This document shows, in pieces, positions 46,606-59,321 of a stretch of DNA of 64,000 nucleotides (position 1 is its first letter; each line of letters begins with the position of its first letter). The position numbers and the translations under genes are program-made. Below the pieces are notes generated by a model. The model was not told the DNA's origin and did not search any database. It worked only from the letters and a program-made list of their open reading frames with translations. The DNA is from Ceratobasidium sp. AG-K (taxonomy: Eukaryota; Basidiomycota; Agaricomycetes; Cantharellales; Ceratobasidiaceae), in assembly GCA_037039685.1 (NCBI GenBank), contig JAWNGF010000003.1, positions 3,632,571 to 3,696,570 on the forward strand, written 5' to 3'.

Positions 46606-48073
46606 ATGAGTGTCGACGACGTTCTTTTGGTGGGGTTCGGTGCCGTTGGGGTGATATGTAAGTTCGCACTCGCAAATACTGGTTTCGTCCTAGTCACGTA
46701 TTACAAAAGACGCCTTGATCCTTAGTAAAACACCACAGATACGTATTACAGCCATTGCCCGAGGCAACTTTGAGAAAGTCTCAAGTACGTTGCACCTGAT
46801 ATGTTTATTTCACGTATAATTTTATAATAACCATTTGATCTGGTAGCCAAGGGGATAGACATTAAGAGCAAGAAGCATGGGGACATTCCTGGTTGGAAGC
46901 CAGACCGAGGTCAGCCTTCTCGATATTAATTCCAAGCAAAACTGACGGGAACGACTTAGTGGCCAAAAGTGTCGCAGAAGCTGCTGATCGGACATACAAA
47001 TACGTTCTAATTACTACCAAAGCCCTCCCAGACATCAGCCCTACTCCTCAAATTCTAGCTCCTCTCTTGACCCCCGAATATGCAAAGCAACATGGCTCTC
47101 CCACTTTTGTGCTATTGCAGAATGGGCTTGGTGTAGAGAAAGACCTGTATTCGGCAATCCAAGCAACTTGGCCGACCAAACCTCAAATACTTAGTGCAGC
47201 GGTATATATCCAGGCAAACTTGATTGGAGACCGAGATGTAGTCGAACAAGGTCCTTTTGTGAGCAGCCTCGTTTATTGACATTTTGAAAGAATTAACTTG
47301 AAATAATCGACAGGACAGGCTTGTATGCGGGATCTATCGACCGAATCTGCTAGTCGATGACGACCCTCAAAATACGCCGGAAGAAGTGGAGCAACTAGAC
47401 ACCTTTGCTCAACTAATTCGAGCCGGAAATGGTGATATCGAAATTGTATCTGATGTCCAGCGCAAGAAGTTTGCTAAAAATCTCTGGTATGTCGTACTAG
47501 CCAGACATCGCGGCTTTTATGGAGCTTACAAGTTCTAATAGGAACTTGTCATTTGCTGCATACGCAACGTTAGTTGGACTCCCATGCCCTTCCTTTTTCT
47601 GGCCAGAAACCGCCGAGAAAATACGTCCATCGTTGACTAAAATATTGCAAGGTCAGTCGTTAGCTTAGTTTACCCACAGTACCATAGAATTTTACTAGCC
47701 GATCAGAGGCCATATCCGTTGCGAGGGCACTGGGGTATTCCGAGAAAGCTGTGCCATCCTCCCTAGTTCACGACACCATTGAGCACACGGGAAATTTACA
47801 TCGCCCAGGAACAACGAGCACACACAAACCAAGTATGCTAGTCGATATGGAAACTAAACGACCACTAGAAATAGAGACGATTATTGGCGAAGTTGTTCGG
47901 ATTGGGCGAGAGCATGGTGTGGACATGCCGGTAAGGGCGTCATTTTTCCAGTAATAAGAAGAAAGTGCAGGCCCACGTATTGAATTCCTATATTCCAACA
48001 GATACTGGAAACCGTATACGCGCTGCTTCAAGTTGTTCAGGTGGGACTCGTCAAAGGCCAGTATAGGTCTTGA
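46606..48073 (+). CDS. Ketopantoate reductase-like (ApbA/PanE family) oxidoreductase
   Basis: It encodes 355 residues in eight exons (46606-46657, 46710-46784, 46847-46909, 46960-47258, 47314-47486, 47542-47651, 47707-47930, 48002-48073) with an exact frame. The N-terminal NADPH site is 'VDDVLLVGFGAVGVIYALIL' (GxGxxG). It is followed by 'YVLITTKALPD' and 'LLQNGLGVEKDL', the conserved NG(L/V)G loop. The C-terminal helical domain carries 'QRKKFAKNLWNLSFAAYATL' (catalytic Lys plus Asn) and 'HKPSMLVDMETKRPLEIETI' (substrate loop, with S-M-x-x-D). Family members reduce 2-dehydropantoate for CoA synthesis. Many fungal paralogues act on other keto acids, so the substrate is uncertain. The stop is 162 bases from the convergent P450 stop. 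Confidence 0.9.
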
Positions 48074-48235
48074 ACGTGCGGATCCAACTGAAAAAGTGCC
48101 ACGCGTATGAGAGACTGGTGTAGCTACAAGAATTCATTAAACGTCATATTCCATGTTACGAATCGGTATCTGAGCAAGCGTTTGTACTGGAAAATATAAG
48201 AAAGCATGATAGCATAGTATAGTAGTTTCTACCCG

Positions 48236-50705
48236 CTAAAGAGCAGATACGGCCCTGCAGATGAGCGGCATCTGGTTTCCCTTCTCGGGTTGGGATACGA
48301 CGCGAGGGCGAGTGACGATCCTATCGCGGGAGGTAAGCCAAATGCATCGACGAAATACTGAAGTGAATACTTACGATGACTTGCCCTCGATTTGAATACT
48401 AGGGTCAATCTCGAATTCAATTGCCCTGACCAGAGAATACAAGAGAGCTTTCATCCTGAGGCGGGGGTAAGCCACTTTATATTGGTATGGCGGAAGAGTC
48501 AACTCACTCGATGAGAGCGAAGCGGTAGCCAATGCATGAGCGATTCCCATGGATGAATCTGAGAGCAAAACTTAGAACTGATCCGAGAGACATGGAAAAT
48601 GCCAACCCACGTCATTAAATGGCCCCAAACACCAGGCATATCTTTCGCGGTCTCGGGGAGGGTGTCCCAACGCTCGGGACTAGTCCGAGTATTAGCATGT
48701 CCATCGGCTCGAAGACTATTAACACCTACCGGAATTCCATCGAGTCCTCTCCCCAAATCTCCTTGAAACGGTTGATAGCTAGGATCGGAATGAAGACGGC
48801 ATCACCCTTTTGAATGCTAACGATCAAAGTCGTCGTTAGATGTCCGCTTGGACTAGCCAAGGTAACTTATTGGATCCAACATACTTGATATGCGTGTGCT
48901 CCACGCCATAACGGTCTTTGAAGCTTGTGGACACCGGGATGGTAAGATCCTGGGCTGCCTCGCGTACAGTCGAAGGAACGGCGGGATAAACTCGTAGACA
49001 TTCGCGGACAAAGTTGTCAAGGTATGGGAGTTTGTCGAGGTCAGCCATGCTAGGCTCATCACCAAGTCTAGATTCGAGGAGTTCTTGACGAAGTTTGCGT
49101 TGAACTTCCGGGTATTTCGTTAGCGCATACAAGGCCCATGTTGTCGATGTGCTAGTAGTTTCATGCCCCGCAGTAAGGAAAGTGGATATTTCTATGTTAG
49201 GTAATTAGTATATCGGTTTGTTATTCGAGAAGAGACATTCACTCACGCCCAAGCACTTCGTCATCACTCATCCTATGATTCTCGTTCTCATACGCCATGT
49301 TCGACTTGATTAAAAGGGTGAGCAAGTCACGGCCATGAGAAGTTGAACCCGTTTTGTAGTCATGTTGCAAAGCAGCTTTCTTCTCGGCAATCAATTGCAT
49401 CCCAATACGACGCATACTTGATGTGGAATGTTAGGATCGGTGGGCCAAACTATACTCTCGAACTCACGTTGCCATACTCGCGTCCATGCTTCGGGCTCGT
49501 GCGTCCTTCTAGTAATGTTTGTTGTATGAGTCGCTGGACGCATGCTCGTTGCTCCGTGGACTCACAATCAGCCTGAATATAGGAACGAAAGCCCTGAGAA
49601 GCGTGAGCACGTTGAATTGCTGGCCAGCTTCAAAGGCCTTGTTGAATGCCGCAGAGAGTTCGTCCTCATCGCCACCGTCTAACGAGTTGAAATGATAGTC
49701 AAACCCTAATAGTATTGTAGTGTATCAGCGACCCGCCATATCGTGGTTCACCTTCACTTGCCGGCAACGCCAATTATATCCAGAGTGGCACGACTAAGCC
49801 AAGGCAAAACGTCGATGATCTCTGTCCCTTCTGGATTGCCCTTGATGATGTTCAGCCAAGCATCCTTGAGCTTCATAAAATTTGTAAATGGGCTCGTGCT
49901 TCATATACCGTGAAAAAAGTTCTCTACCTTATTAGATTTCTCCCAGAATATAGGTACGAAGCCCCGAACTTGAATAGGACCAAATGAGGGATTCTACCGA
50001 AACTGGAGTGAGTGAAGTTCCTTGCTCGGTCCCTCAAGGTAAATACCATTATGCGACGCTGTGCGGGGGTAGATCAGCATAAACTCATGAAAGAACAAAT
50101 GAAATCGCCGCTTACTTGACGTTTGTGAGTATCGCCCTCGGCAAACAATAAACCTGGAACAAGTTAAGCCAGATAATTGATATCATAGCCAAGACCGCGT
50201 ACCTTCTCCCAGTACGTCGGCCAAACTGCGTCGCACATTCTCCGGCTTTGGGAAAAGATTTGTCTGCGTCATAATGCTGGACAGAATACGCTATCGGTAA
50301 AGCAACGCTACGGGGTACTACAACTCACTATGTCAAGGCGCGGGTATCCACCGTGTACAGGCGATACGACTGCAATGGGATTACGGTCAGTTCATAATTC
50401 GTCGGCACAACTGTGAGACATACCGACAGGAATCCCCGGTAGGTGAATACCGCACCATATTCTTTGACCCACTGCTCATGTACGACAGCTGCCTCTGAGG
50501 CAAATATACGCTTGAGATTCCCAAAAATGAAGCTCTCGTTCTGTGGGCCCTGCAAGCGGCGAAGTGGCGAGAATTGCTTTCGGATTGGCAAATAAGTCCA
50601 TTCTGCGACTTTGAAAAGTACGAATCCGCCCGAGAGATAGAGAAAGTTTCTCAATGTGGCGTAATCCGCGAGCGTGTCGAGAGGTATCAAAGGTAGAGTC
50701 GACAT
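48236..50705 (-). CDS. Cytochrome P450 monooxygenase
   Basis: A multi-exon gene (about 14 exons) starts at 50705 ('[20 protein letters not shown]') and stops at 48236. An N-terminal membrane anchor ('[19 protein letters not shown]') places it in the ER. Landmarks are '[20 protein letters not shown]' (proline hinge region), '[20 protein letters not shown]' (C-helix), the I-helix '[20 protein letters not shown]' (A-G-x-E-T-T), the K-helix ExxR in 'VRECLRVYP', 'PERW', and the heme loop '[17 protein letters not shown]' with the cysteine thiolate ligand. The catalytic set is complete, so the enzyme should be active. Family number and substrate cannot be assigned. The end '[19 protein letters not shown]' resembles Agaricomycete P450s of xenobiotic or secondary metabolism. 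Confidence 0.92.
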
Positions 50706-50709
50706 GGTG

Positions 50710-51500
50710 GTGGCGGACAATCAAAGAGTGTGCACAGGGTGACCGCCGAGCGCTGGATGAGGAGTTTTAGGAAACGCTATCGGGAGAGGCTTGATGCTAT
50801 CCAAGTGGTATTTATCGAGTGGGTTTGTTGGGTTATCTGAAGGGATAAAGGATAGCATTTAATGTGACGAGATGATGATGGTTATATACCGCAATTTCAA
50901 ATCGGGGTTCGGGCGAGCCCATGGACCCAGCCCGAGCTATTCGGCGCTTTCGTCACCCATCCAGAACTGTCTGCCCACGGTGACCCGGAATAGAAGATCT
51001 CGACGAATTTCGGCCCCCGGACGGCATCAAGCCTGTCGGTATTCGTGGCCTCGCCGTGGTTCACTCTGTGGGCCGGAACTACCGGGATAGGCACCCGGCA
51101 TGGATCGTTGCTCCTCAGCAATGGATCGGGTCATCTCAGGAGTGCGCTGGTCAGTTTTCTAATTTAGGATGACACGCACCTTGGTCGTGTGGGGGCGCAG
51201 TCGATGGATGAGCATTGCACACTTACCAGTACTTGATTTTGAAGGATTGCGTGGGGTTACTAAACCGCCTCGTTTATGAACTCAATTGATCCCGAGGAAT
51301 CGAACCGCGTATAGCTCCCGTGTGGGTGAGTGCCTCGCTAAAAGAGTTAGACCTCCAAGGCAAAGTTTTACCTGGTTCCAATGCTTGAAGAAACAATACT
51401 GGGGGGAAACAGGTGTTTCGATACCGCAACTCGGATAGCGCAATGACTTGGGATTAATTGATACAGTGTATTGGACAGCGAACGACTGGAGAGCTATTCA
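50710..51500. other. Intergenic, possible tRNA relic
   Basis: No gene is present. At about 51285-51360 (minus strand) a segment with a T-arm-like GGTTCGATTCC and a pairable D-arm resembles a degenerate tRNA, but the anticodon and acceptor stems do not fold. Confidence 0.4.
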
Positions 51501-51502
51501 AA

Positions 51503-54500
51503 TCAAGAACGCGTAAGGAGGGCAGAAAATTCAGGCATGTGGAGCTCAGCAAGCGAACTAAAGTAGTATTCGTGCTCGGCATTGTGTGGCTGGACGAGGT
51601 TGTGCTAAACGTCATGAATTAGAGTGGGATTGACCTCCAAGAGTCGGAATACGCACTGCGATCTCGTGTGCTAACGAAAAGTACCAAGAGACCATGGCCT
51701 TCTGAAGACTGCCTTCCTTAACAAGTTCGTCATGCCAGCCCTGATATAGAAATCAGTTGCTGCCCAATAACGGACAAAATTTAGTTTACCTCGTAGTATC
51801 GCAGATTCAAGAATAGCCCGCCGCCACGATTGAATGCGATGAGCTGGCCCTTGGTATCGTAGAAAATATGTACGCTTGACGGGGGTAGTTTGTATAGTGA
51901 TCGCAGGGGCGTGATGATGAGATTTCCAAACCGGGTCATCGAATCAAACTTTTGCGCAGCCAGCAAGGCTGGATCCGGGATATCTTTGGATTCTAGTTAG
52001 TCACTTTCTCTGCCACGCTCGGAATTGCGTACCTTTAGCCATATACACTCGGTACCCGGCAACCTCCCCTAGAGTCAATTACGCTTAGAGGTGTTACAGG
52101 CTCTCAGAGTTAAGCGGCGCTCACCTGCAAGAACAAAGTCATCGGCCGAGCCGCTAACGTCGCAATATCCCTCATCCAGTGACTCCTTTACCATTGTCAT
52201 CTCCTGACGGTTGCGTAATAGCGACTGGCTCTCAGGACGGCATGCCGCAATCGCCATACGGACGTTATCCTCTGTAGATATTTCAATGAGTCCGGTTCAA
52301 GGAATCTCTTAATGTCCCGCTTACCGATCTCATTCTGCGACGTAACCTGCCCCGATGGAGTTGGCGGTCGAGGGGTGAGCGTCGATGACGAGCTGCTCTC
52401 CCCTGGCAGCCCAAGGAGTGATTTCGTTTCACTGCCCCTGTCATTGATGCCAACTCCACGAGTGAGCTTCTGTCGGAAGTTGTTGAATGTCCCGAAGACA
52501 CTGTTCCTAGGATTTCCTCCAGGTTGCGGGTCGACAATTGAAGACGCTGGCGTGGGCTGATGAACCATGGCACCTTTCTCCGTGATAGGTGTAGGGGGCT
52601 CGGCTTCTTTCTGCTTAGCCGCCGTAGCCGCTGCACGAACCTCAGCATCTTGAGCCTCTTTGCGTTCACGTTCTTGTTGCACCCTGGCGGCTTCTGCTCG
52701 CACCCTCTCAGCCTTTTGTTGATTCAAAATGCGATCCACTAGAACCCGGGGTTGGGTCAATACTGTAATCTCGCGGAGTTAACGATTCTTTTTACCGTTA
52801 TACCCACGTCGCTTGAGGGCCCGTAGGTCGGTCGATAATATGGTCATAAATAGCAGGCTATCATTGATTTTGTGACGGGCGAATAGGACCTTGCAAAGCG
52901 AATCCGCCACTCTAGCAACGCAGAGCCATTATTAGTTAATTATCCGTGGCATCCCGCATATACTCACTCGTAAAGGTCTGTCTGGGAGCTTTCCGAAAGC
53001 CATAGGGTCACCTTGCCTCGAGCGCCCTCTCGCTTGGCTGCAGCGGATGCTTCCTGGGTGGCCGAAAATCCACGGCCATGACTCAAATGACGAGTCAGCT
53101 GAAGTTTATTGACCATTACAACCTATCAACGAAAGTAGAATCATTTTCCCAAGACAAAGGCTGATCGGTACTCACTTGGAAGTTGTCATCCTGTGATAGC
53201 CAATCAGACTTTATGAGACTCTTCATGTGGGTGTGTTCATGCAAGAACAACGGAAGTCGTTCCAATACTAGCGCTCGTGTATCCTGTGCTCGCTTCGTGC
53301 TCCTGTTCTGGGATGGAACATTTCTATAATCCTCATAAACCAGCGAACTGAGGCGCTTCGACCCAAGTTTCTCATAGAACTGTTCAATCACGTCCTCTTG
53401 AGGGGCTCCCCAGATTTCGTGGCCAAACAAGGAATTGGAGTGCGCATCGTCAACAATTAGAATCTGAAGCGGACTATGAGTCTTGTAAAGCGCTGACTTG
53501 TCATTTGCTCACGTCTTCTGCACGCAATAACTCGAAATGGATCTCAACGTCTCCTTCGTCGCTCGCATCCGACCGCCTTCGTTCTTTTGGAGATCGTACG
53601 GATTGCTTGACCACACGTCTCGTTCCAAGGAGCATGGGAGACCTGGCCATCATTTTTCGCATAGTGGATGGAAAAGCCGAAATTTGGGGTCCAATACGTC
53701 TCAATTCTGTCAGATACCTATAGGAAAATTTAAGTACGAGCGAAACTTAGACAGCAGAATACTTGCCTTTCATAGCCTCCAACCGCGTCCTTGAAGGCTT
53801 TTGGATTCTGCATAATGATCGCACAAACTTCTTGAGTGGTAGGCTCATCCTTGACCCCCACAGCCTTCAAAAACGTTGCTGCCTTGGGCCCGAAATCAAT
53901 AAACGTAAACAGCGTAGAGTGAGCGCTGTCGCGACTGTTTGAACCGCCGAAATACACCTGGGTCGGCTTGAACATCTGTTGAGTCGCGGTAATGGTTCCG
54001 TTTGCGGTGACCGTTGTTTTCGCTGCAGGAATAAATGCAGTGTCTGACATCCTATCGAGCTCCGCAGGTGTAAAATCTTCCCAGTATTGAATTATATTAT
54101 GTAACGGAAAAGCAGGAGAATTCAAAGCTCACCCGCAATACGACTTGCTAGGTACTCATAATACTTTCGAGAGAGAGCTTGGTCTCGAGGAGGAGTCCCA
54201 AGCAGCTTGGTGAGCAGTGCTTTAGTGGGCGGGTTGCTTGCGATCTGTAGCTTGACGACGGTCTCTTTATCCAGCGTGGGACCGACGACGTTGAAGTTCA
54301 TGACAGCGCATTCAGTATTTGAGTAAACCTGAGAGTGGATGCGTTAAGCAAAGCTCTTGTTTCCATCAATCAGCCTACCTCGGTCGGATTAGACAGAAAG
54401 AAAGTTCCATCCGGCCTCAGGGCCGGGACAAACGCAAGGTGCTTGAACGCATGGGCTTGGTAGGAAGTATACCGGGCGCTATGATTGTCTATAAAATATT

Positions 54501-57500
54501 TAAGCGCTGCCGCTCGTTTGTCGATGTCCTGTGAACTCGCAAGAGTAAGGATAGTTTCGAGGGAGGGGTGGCGTTGGAGCCCCAAATCGAACATAAATTT
54601 GGCTGTCAGATACGTTCAGTTTTTTTCGTGGAACTATCCGCTACTATCAACACACCTTCTTCCGAGTTCGAACGCCACTTGACCTGTTCACTCCAAGACA
54701 ATATAGGAAGTCCAAGGTTTCGCAGAGTGTCTGTGGGCTCGTACAAATGCCTGGCCATATACCGTTTGGGTGCCACTTTGGAAGTGCCGTCGCCTTCGGC
54801 CTTTCCTGTCTCTCCTTCACACATGAATGCCGCGGTTTGTTTCAAGCGATCCATCTCCAATGCCGACAAGGTATCCCGAACGGCAACAAGATACTTGATC
54901 AAATCTGCCGCAGTCCAATCACCGGTGTGTATCATACTATGAAACCCAATCAGCGCGCGACTACATGCTCGAACCCATATCAGACTCACCGACTAAAAAC
55001 AATCTGCAACTCAACATGTCGGCGTACGCCCAATGCAACCAGCACCTTTTCCACTGCGCCCTTGACAGCGGTACCCTTAGGCATGACAATGATGGGCAAA
55101 TCAGGGAATACATGCGCGTTGGAAAAGTAAGCCTCGCCCGGTATCTTAAGCCCGGCCCTAGTCGGGATACATTGTACGTCGTGCAGTTTCGTGCATATAT
55201 ACTGCTGTTGCACTGCATTCATGGATGGCCATGCACGAGCAATTACATTCAAGACGCGTTCCGCAAATACGGCATCGAGCGTGATGTTGACTCCAGTTTC
55301 CTTGTGTGTAGCGGGATCGATCAAGTTGGTGATCCAATCCGGGACGCTGAGTTCTGTCCACCCAAACAACCCTTTCAAATCGGCGTTCCCCAGTTGTTTG
55401 CTGATGGCAAATGGAAGGGTATGGTTGGGGAGGGGGCTGTCGAGGGGAATCAATGTATTTCTAGGATTAATAAAAGTCTGTATCGCAGAGAGTGGTATAA
55501 CTCTATCGACCGTCGTCTTGTCGCTCTTTTCCTCTTTGATGCAAAAAACTGCAGCGCCAAGGAAAGTCTCACGCAACTCGCGTCCATGTGTGCGAGTCAA
55601 CTCGGCGTCCAAGCCCATACGCCATTTAAGCAATGCGACAGCTTCTTGTTCGTCCAGAATTCGTGCTTTGAGCTCATCAACCACGTCCTGGAAGGTGACA
55701 TCCATGCATAGTCCTCGTTCCCGGAGCGCTGCGAGCATCAACTTTCCGTCGCGTGCGACTTCGGGTGGAAGCATAGGCGTATTCTTGAGAAATCCGGTAA
55801 ACGCAGCATTGTAGACACGCACGTCCCTAGCAGAGCGCACACCAAGGGTTGAGATTATTGGGAAGGGGTGGCTAGATGCGGCGCCAGATGCAAAGAAAGC
55901 GGCTCGGAAATGCTCGGCAACCACGGACGACGGGGTTGTTGGATGGAAGGTGAAGAATTTTAGAACATGGAGACACCTGCTTTGCAACCACTCTTTGGTC
56001 GTTTTGGCCGTTTCGTCGTCAGTGCCAGAACCCGTGAGCGCCCCAGACCATAGTTCGCCAATATTGCCCAGTTCAATCTCATAGATAGCCCGAGCCAGTA
56101 ATCCACCCACGTAAAGGAGCTCCTTGTTCCATTGAGACACATTACGATCCCTACAACCTCGAGTTAGAACATTCCAGCTAATCATATGAACCCACTCACA
56201 CCAAGTCTATCGACTCTCGCTCGACAGTCGGAATAAATCGTGCAGCAACATGGCCACCTATACCGGTAGTTTGTGCAGTTGCATGTCCCTATGAATCGTT
56301 AACTATAGGTGAACCCCAACTCAAAAATACTCACAATAAAAACATGAGCGTGGCCGGTGCTAAATATATGCTTGAGTGCGTGGAGCGTATTGGAGGGAGC
56401 CTCTACTCACCCATCAAGGTCAGCTCGCAATCCTTGGAAAACGCTTCCGGTATTTTTAAACTCCTTGTCGTCCTCCCTCTTACTCGCGTCGTACTCGTCT
56501 TTCCCGGTCTATCATCCATGTGAGTCGAGTAAAAACGGTGATAATCATATAGACGTACGTAAATCAACTGGTATGTCGAGGTGGCGGGCGGTTTCTTCTT
56601 GGTCGCTCGTTCAAGCTCAGTACTCATCCGTCTATCCAATTGAACAGAGAGCTGAGCAGCGAATACGGATAGCTGAACAGATGATTTGATGGCTTCCAAA
56701 GGGTCCTTCTCAGGCTCTGGGGGTGGCGCAGGTGTTGGCACAGGAGACGGTGCGGCGGACGCGAAACTCGAGAAAATGGACGAGAAAAAGGAGGTAGCCG
56801 GAGCCGGTTTGGCAGCTTTGTCCGAAGGAGGGGGTTTCTTGTCGGTTCCAGTATCGTAAACCCAGCGTAGGACAGTTGCTTCCATGTATAAGGCTATGGC
56901 AGTAGTTGGATTGGCATCGACCGGTTAGGAAAGTATAACACTTACACGTCGACGTTATCCCCGTTGCGCTCATCATGCCTCCCGGGCTAGTTAGCTTCAG
57001 CCCTCGCGGTATTGAGATCTTTCGAGGCGACCCAACCTCTTTCTCGATGTGGGCGAGGCGGCGTCCGTCGAAGTATAGGGCTACACTGCGGAGATGGGTC
57101 ATAAACGTCAAACTAGTCGCCAAGAATCGCGCAATATCCACTGGTAATCCGGGCAAGGGAGCCGGTTCACGGAGAGGCATCTCAAAGGAAGTCCATTCGT
57201 TCGGAGGCGAGTTGGGATCCGCAGGAAGGTTGCCACGTCGAGCAAACAGCTGATCGCCACCATTACGCCAGTAGAATCCCATCCATTCGGTCCCGCTCTT
57301 GACAAAAGGTTCTTCGGTGACGGAGAAAAGACTGTAAAAGCCTAAAGATCGCGTAGTAAGAATAAGTCATGGCCAAATATTACCGAATTCGGCACTTACC
57401 GACCCCAAACGCGCCAATTTTTTGTTCATCTGGGTTTCCCTCGGCTGCGCAGACTGTTAGTTTTACATTATCCAGGCTTTACACCCGAGCCCGTACCAAT

Positions 57501-58043
57501 TTTCTTTAGCCGATTCCAGTCCTCATTCCTAAAGGGCATGCCATTATTTCGGAACGTCCATTGATCAACCTATCGTTCTCTTGAGTAATACGCCCAAGAG
57601 GAAACGCAATACGCACATTAGTCTTCTTCAAGTCAGGCAAAGTCGGCTTCTTGGCCAACGGTGCGACATTAGAGGCACCGGTCGCTGTGACCTGCGGGTT
57701 ACCGGTCGTAGGGTTCGATTGTGTTCCCTGTTCTTCATTTACAAGATGGTGTTTCGTGTCAAATCGTATCTCGGCCGCAGTGGCATGAGCGTCGTCAGCG
57801 TTTTGTAAAAGTTCTCGGAAAACTCGAGGCAAAAAGTTAGCTTATCACCGCCGCCACGGGAGTAAAATGATAGTAGATACCGGTAAATTCGCCCGAGTAT
57901 CTCGCAAGCACCTACGCTAGGTCAGTGAATGAGCATACCTATCTGTGAAGCAAGCTTACCTTGTCTATGAGGGCCCTCTGGTTGACTTCCACGGTCTCAT
58001 CTCGGCCTTGTTGCCATAGTGCATCCTTGCCGGGCGTAGCCAT
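51503..58043 (-). CDS. Giant HSP90-like ATPase protein (sacsin/DUF3684 type) ending in HExxH
   Basis: This 6.5-kb gene has many exons and encodes roughly 1,700 residues. It begins 'MATPGKDALWQQGRDETVEV' at 58043. The N-terminus is a GHKL (HSP90/sacsin-type) ATP-binding domain, with N-box 'VFRELLQNADDAHATAAEI' (Glu and Asn for Mg-ATP) and G-box 'IGAFGVGFYSLFSVTEEPF'. A Pro/Ala-rich linker lies at about 56700-56830. The central part (54986-56185) is a long conserved region of the type annotated DUF3684 in fungi ('GRELRETFLGAAVFCIKEEK'). The last two exons (51740-51657 and 51604-51503) read 'WYFSLAHEIA' and 'HNLVQPHNAEHEYYFSS', so splicing creates HEIAH, a zinc-peptidase-like HExxH motif. The stop is at 51505-51503. 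Cellular role is unknown. Sacsin-like proteins act as chaperone-type ATPases. Middle exon borders are approximate. Confidence 0.85.
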
Positions 58044-58158
58044 AGTTACTGAATCGGGCAATCTAGTTCAATAAGTCTGTCTCTAGTATCTCGAGCTTCA
58101 AACGTCCTTGGGCGTCGAGAAAAGTTGTTGACACCACAGAGGATGTGGTGGTGGCTAA

Positions 58159-58998
58159 TTAGAAAGCCAACGCGTCCCAATTACCTTTTTGGAAATGATG
58201 CACCTTGGGAAGGTGGAGGCTCCGAAAACGGTCCATCGACCCAAATAGTCCAAAACAAGAATCCATACACAGATCTATCCAAGAACTGAACTGGTACTGA
58301 ACCCATCGTAAATTCCAGAATCTAGTCGAAAGGCGTTCCCATATAACGATATAAAGATACAACAATGGAATAGTAGTCAAAGAACACATTCGCGTTTCTC
58401 TCGAGCCGCCACATGAACCACCCGACAAACGGGATGAAGAATATCAAAAAATTGACGTAAGGGCTGAGCCCCAGCTGGCCCTCCTCCGTCGCTCCAGTCG
58501 TGCATCCTACGATAACCAATGGGCTCGGTACTTGAGACACCTCAGTCGCCGCATGCTGAACAAACGAATTTCCTAATCTCAATCCGTGCACGCAGACACG
58601 AATTGACAGCAGGTCATTTTGCCCCCATTGCGGCGATATGTGGTGGACCAGTATCAATGCATGATGTTCAAAGTCGGGCGCACGACAACCCCATCCACTA
58701 TCCGTGGCAAGCCAGAGCGAACGTGCGAAGTTGGCTTTACTTCCAACTCGCGGGGAGCACGAAAGGGGAGACAAGGCGAAGCACGACCCAAGCTCGGCCC
58801 TCCCCAGCGGTAGGATCTTTGGGCGATCAACACTCGGTGTCGTGGCAAAGAACGGCTCAAGTGGGCAAGATAGCCAAATAAATACCCCAACGCAAGCAAG
58901 CAACAGTAAACACAGGGCCTGTCGCCACATTTTATGCGTTCCTCGCCTCCTATGAGCCCCTTCCACAGTCCTACTGGGCCACCATGGAACTCATCCAA
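58159..58998 (-). CDS. Hypothetical membrane protein
   Basis: A minus-strand frame runs 58966-58322 (about 214 codons). It has a hydrophobic N-terminal segment ('ALCLLLLACVGVFIWLSC') and a C-terminal one ('YVNFLIFFIPFVGWFMWRLE') followed by 'NVFFDYYSIVVSLYRYMG'. A further plausible exon at about 58185-58300, in another frame, reads 'VPVQFLDRSVYGFLFWTIWV'. The Trp/Tyr-rich membrane style resembles the gene at 1408-4016. No family was recognised. Start and splicing are unsure, and an overlapping frame upstream ('SLDEFHGGPVGLWKGLIGGE') could be an earlier exon. Confidence 0.35.
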
Positions 58999-58999
58999 C

Positions 59000-59321
59000 G
59001 ATACGGACTCGTAATGCTCCCTGCTGACCGAGGTGGGAATGGTGGACCTTAGCTCCCAAGTGTCATCGGCAATTCAGCCAGTGGGCGCTCAATCATGGCA
59101 CCTATCATTGGCAATACAGCACTAAGTTAGGAAGAGAAGGCTGCTCATCGTCGCGACCTATGCAAATGTATTGGCGAGATCGCCTCCCAGACTTTAGCGC
59201 CGTCCTAGTACGCGTTCGTCTCGCCGGTGCCTGATCACTGCGGCGGACTCAGCTATGTTTAGTCTGGTCACTAGGGGACCTCAGTTCTGCACTCGTCCAC
59301 ATCTTTGCGAACACTCACTCT
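59000..59321. other. Intergenic, between hypothetical membrane gene and kinase
   Basis: This is the divergent intergenic space. It holds no recognised site. Confidence 0.35.

Noticed and set aside
51285..51360. Second tRNA-like segment (GGTTCGATTCC T-arm word)
   Set aside because: Only the D-arm and most of the T-arm pair. The anticodon loop lacks U33 and the acceptor arms do not match.
54965..55814. Plus-strand frames of 248 and 207 codons
   Set aside because: They lie opposite the strongly supported 399-codon exon of the HSP90-like ATPase gene.
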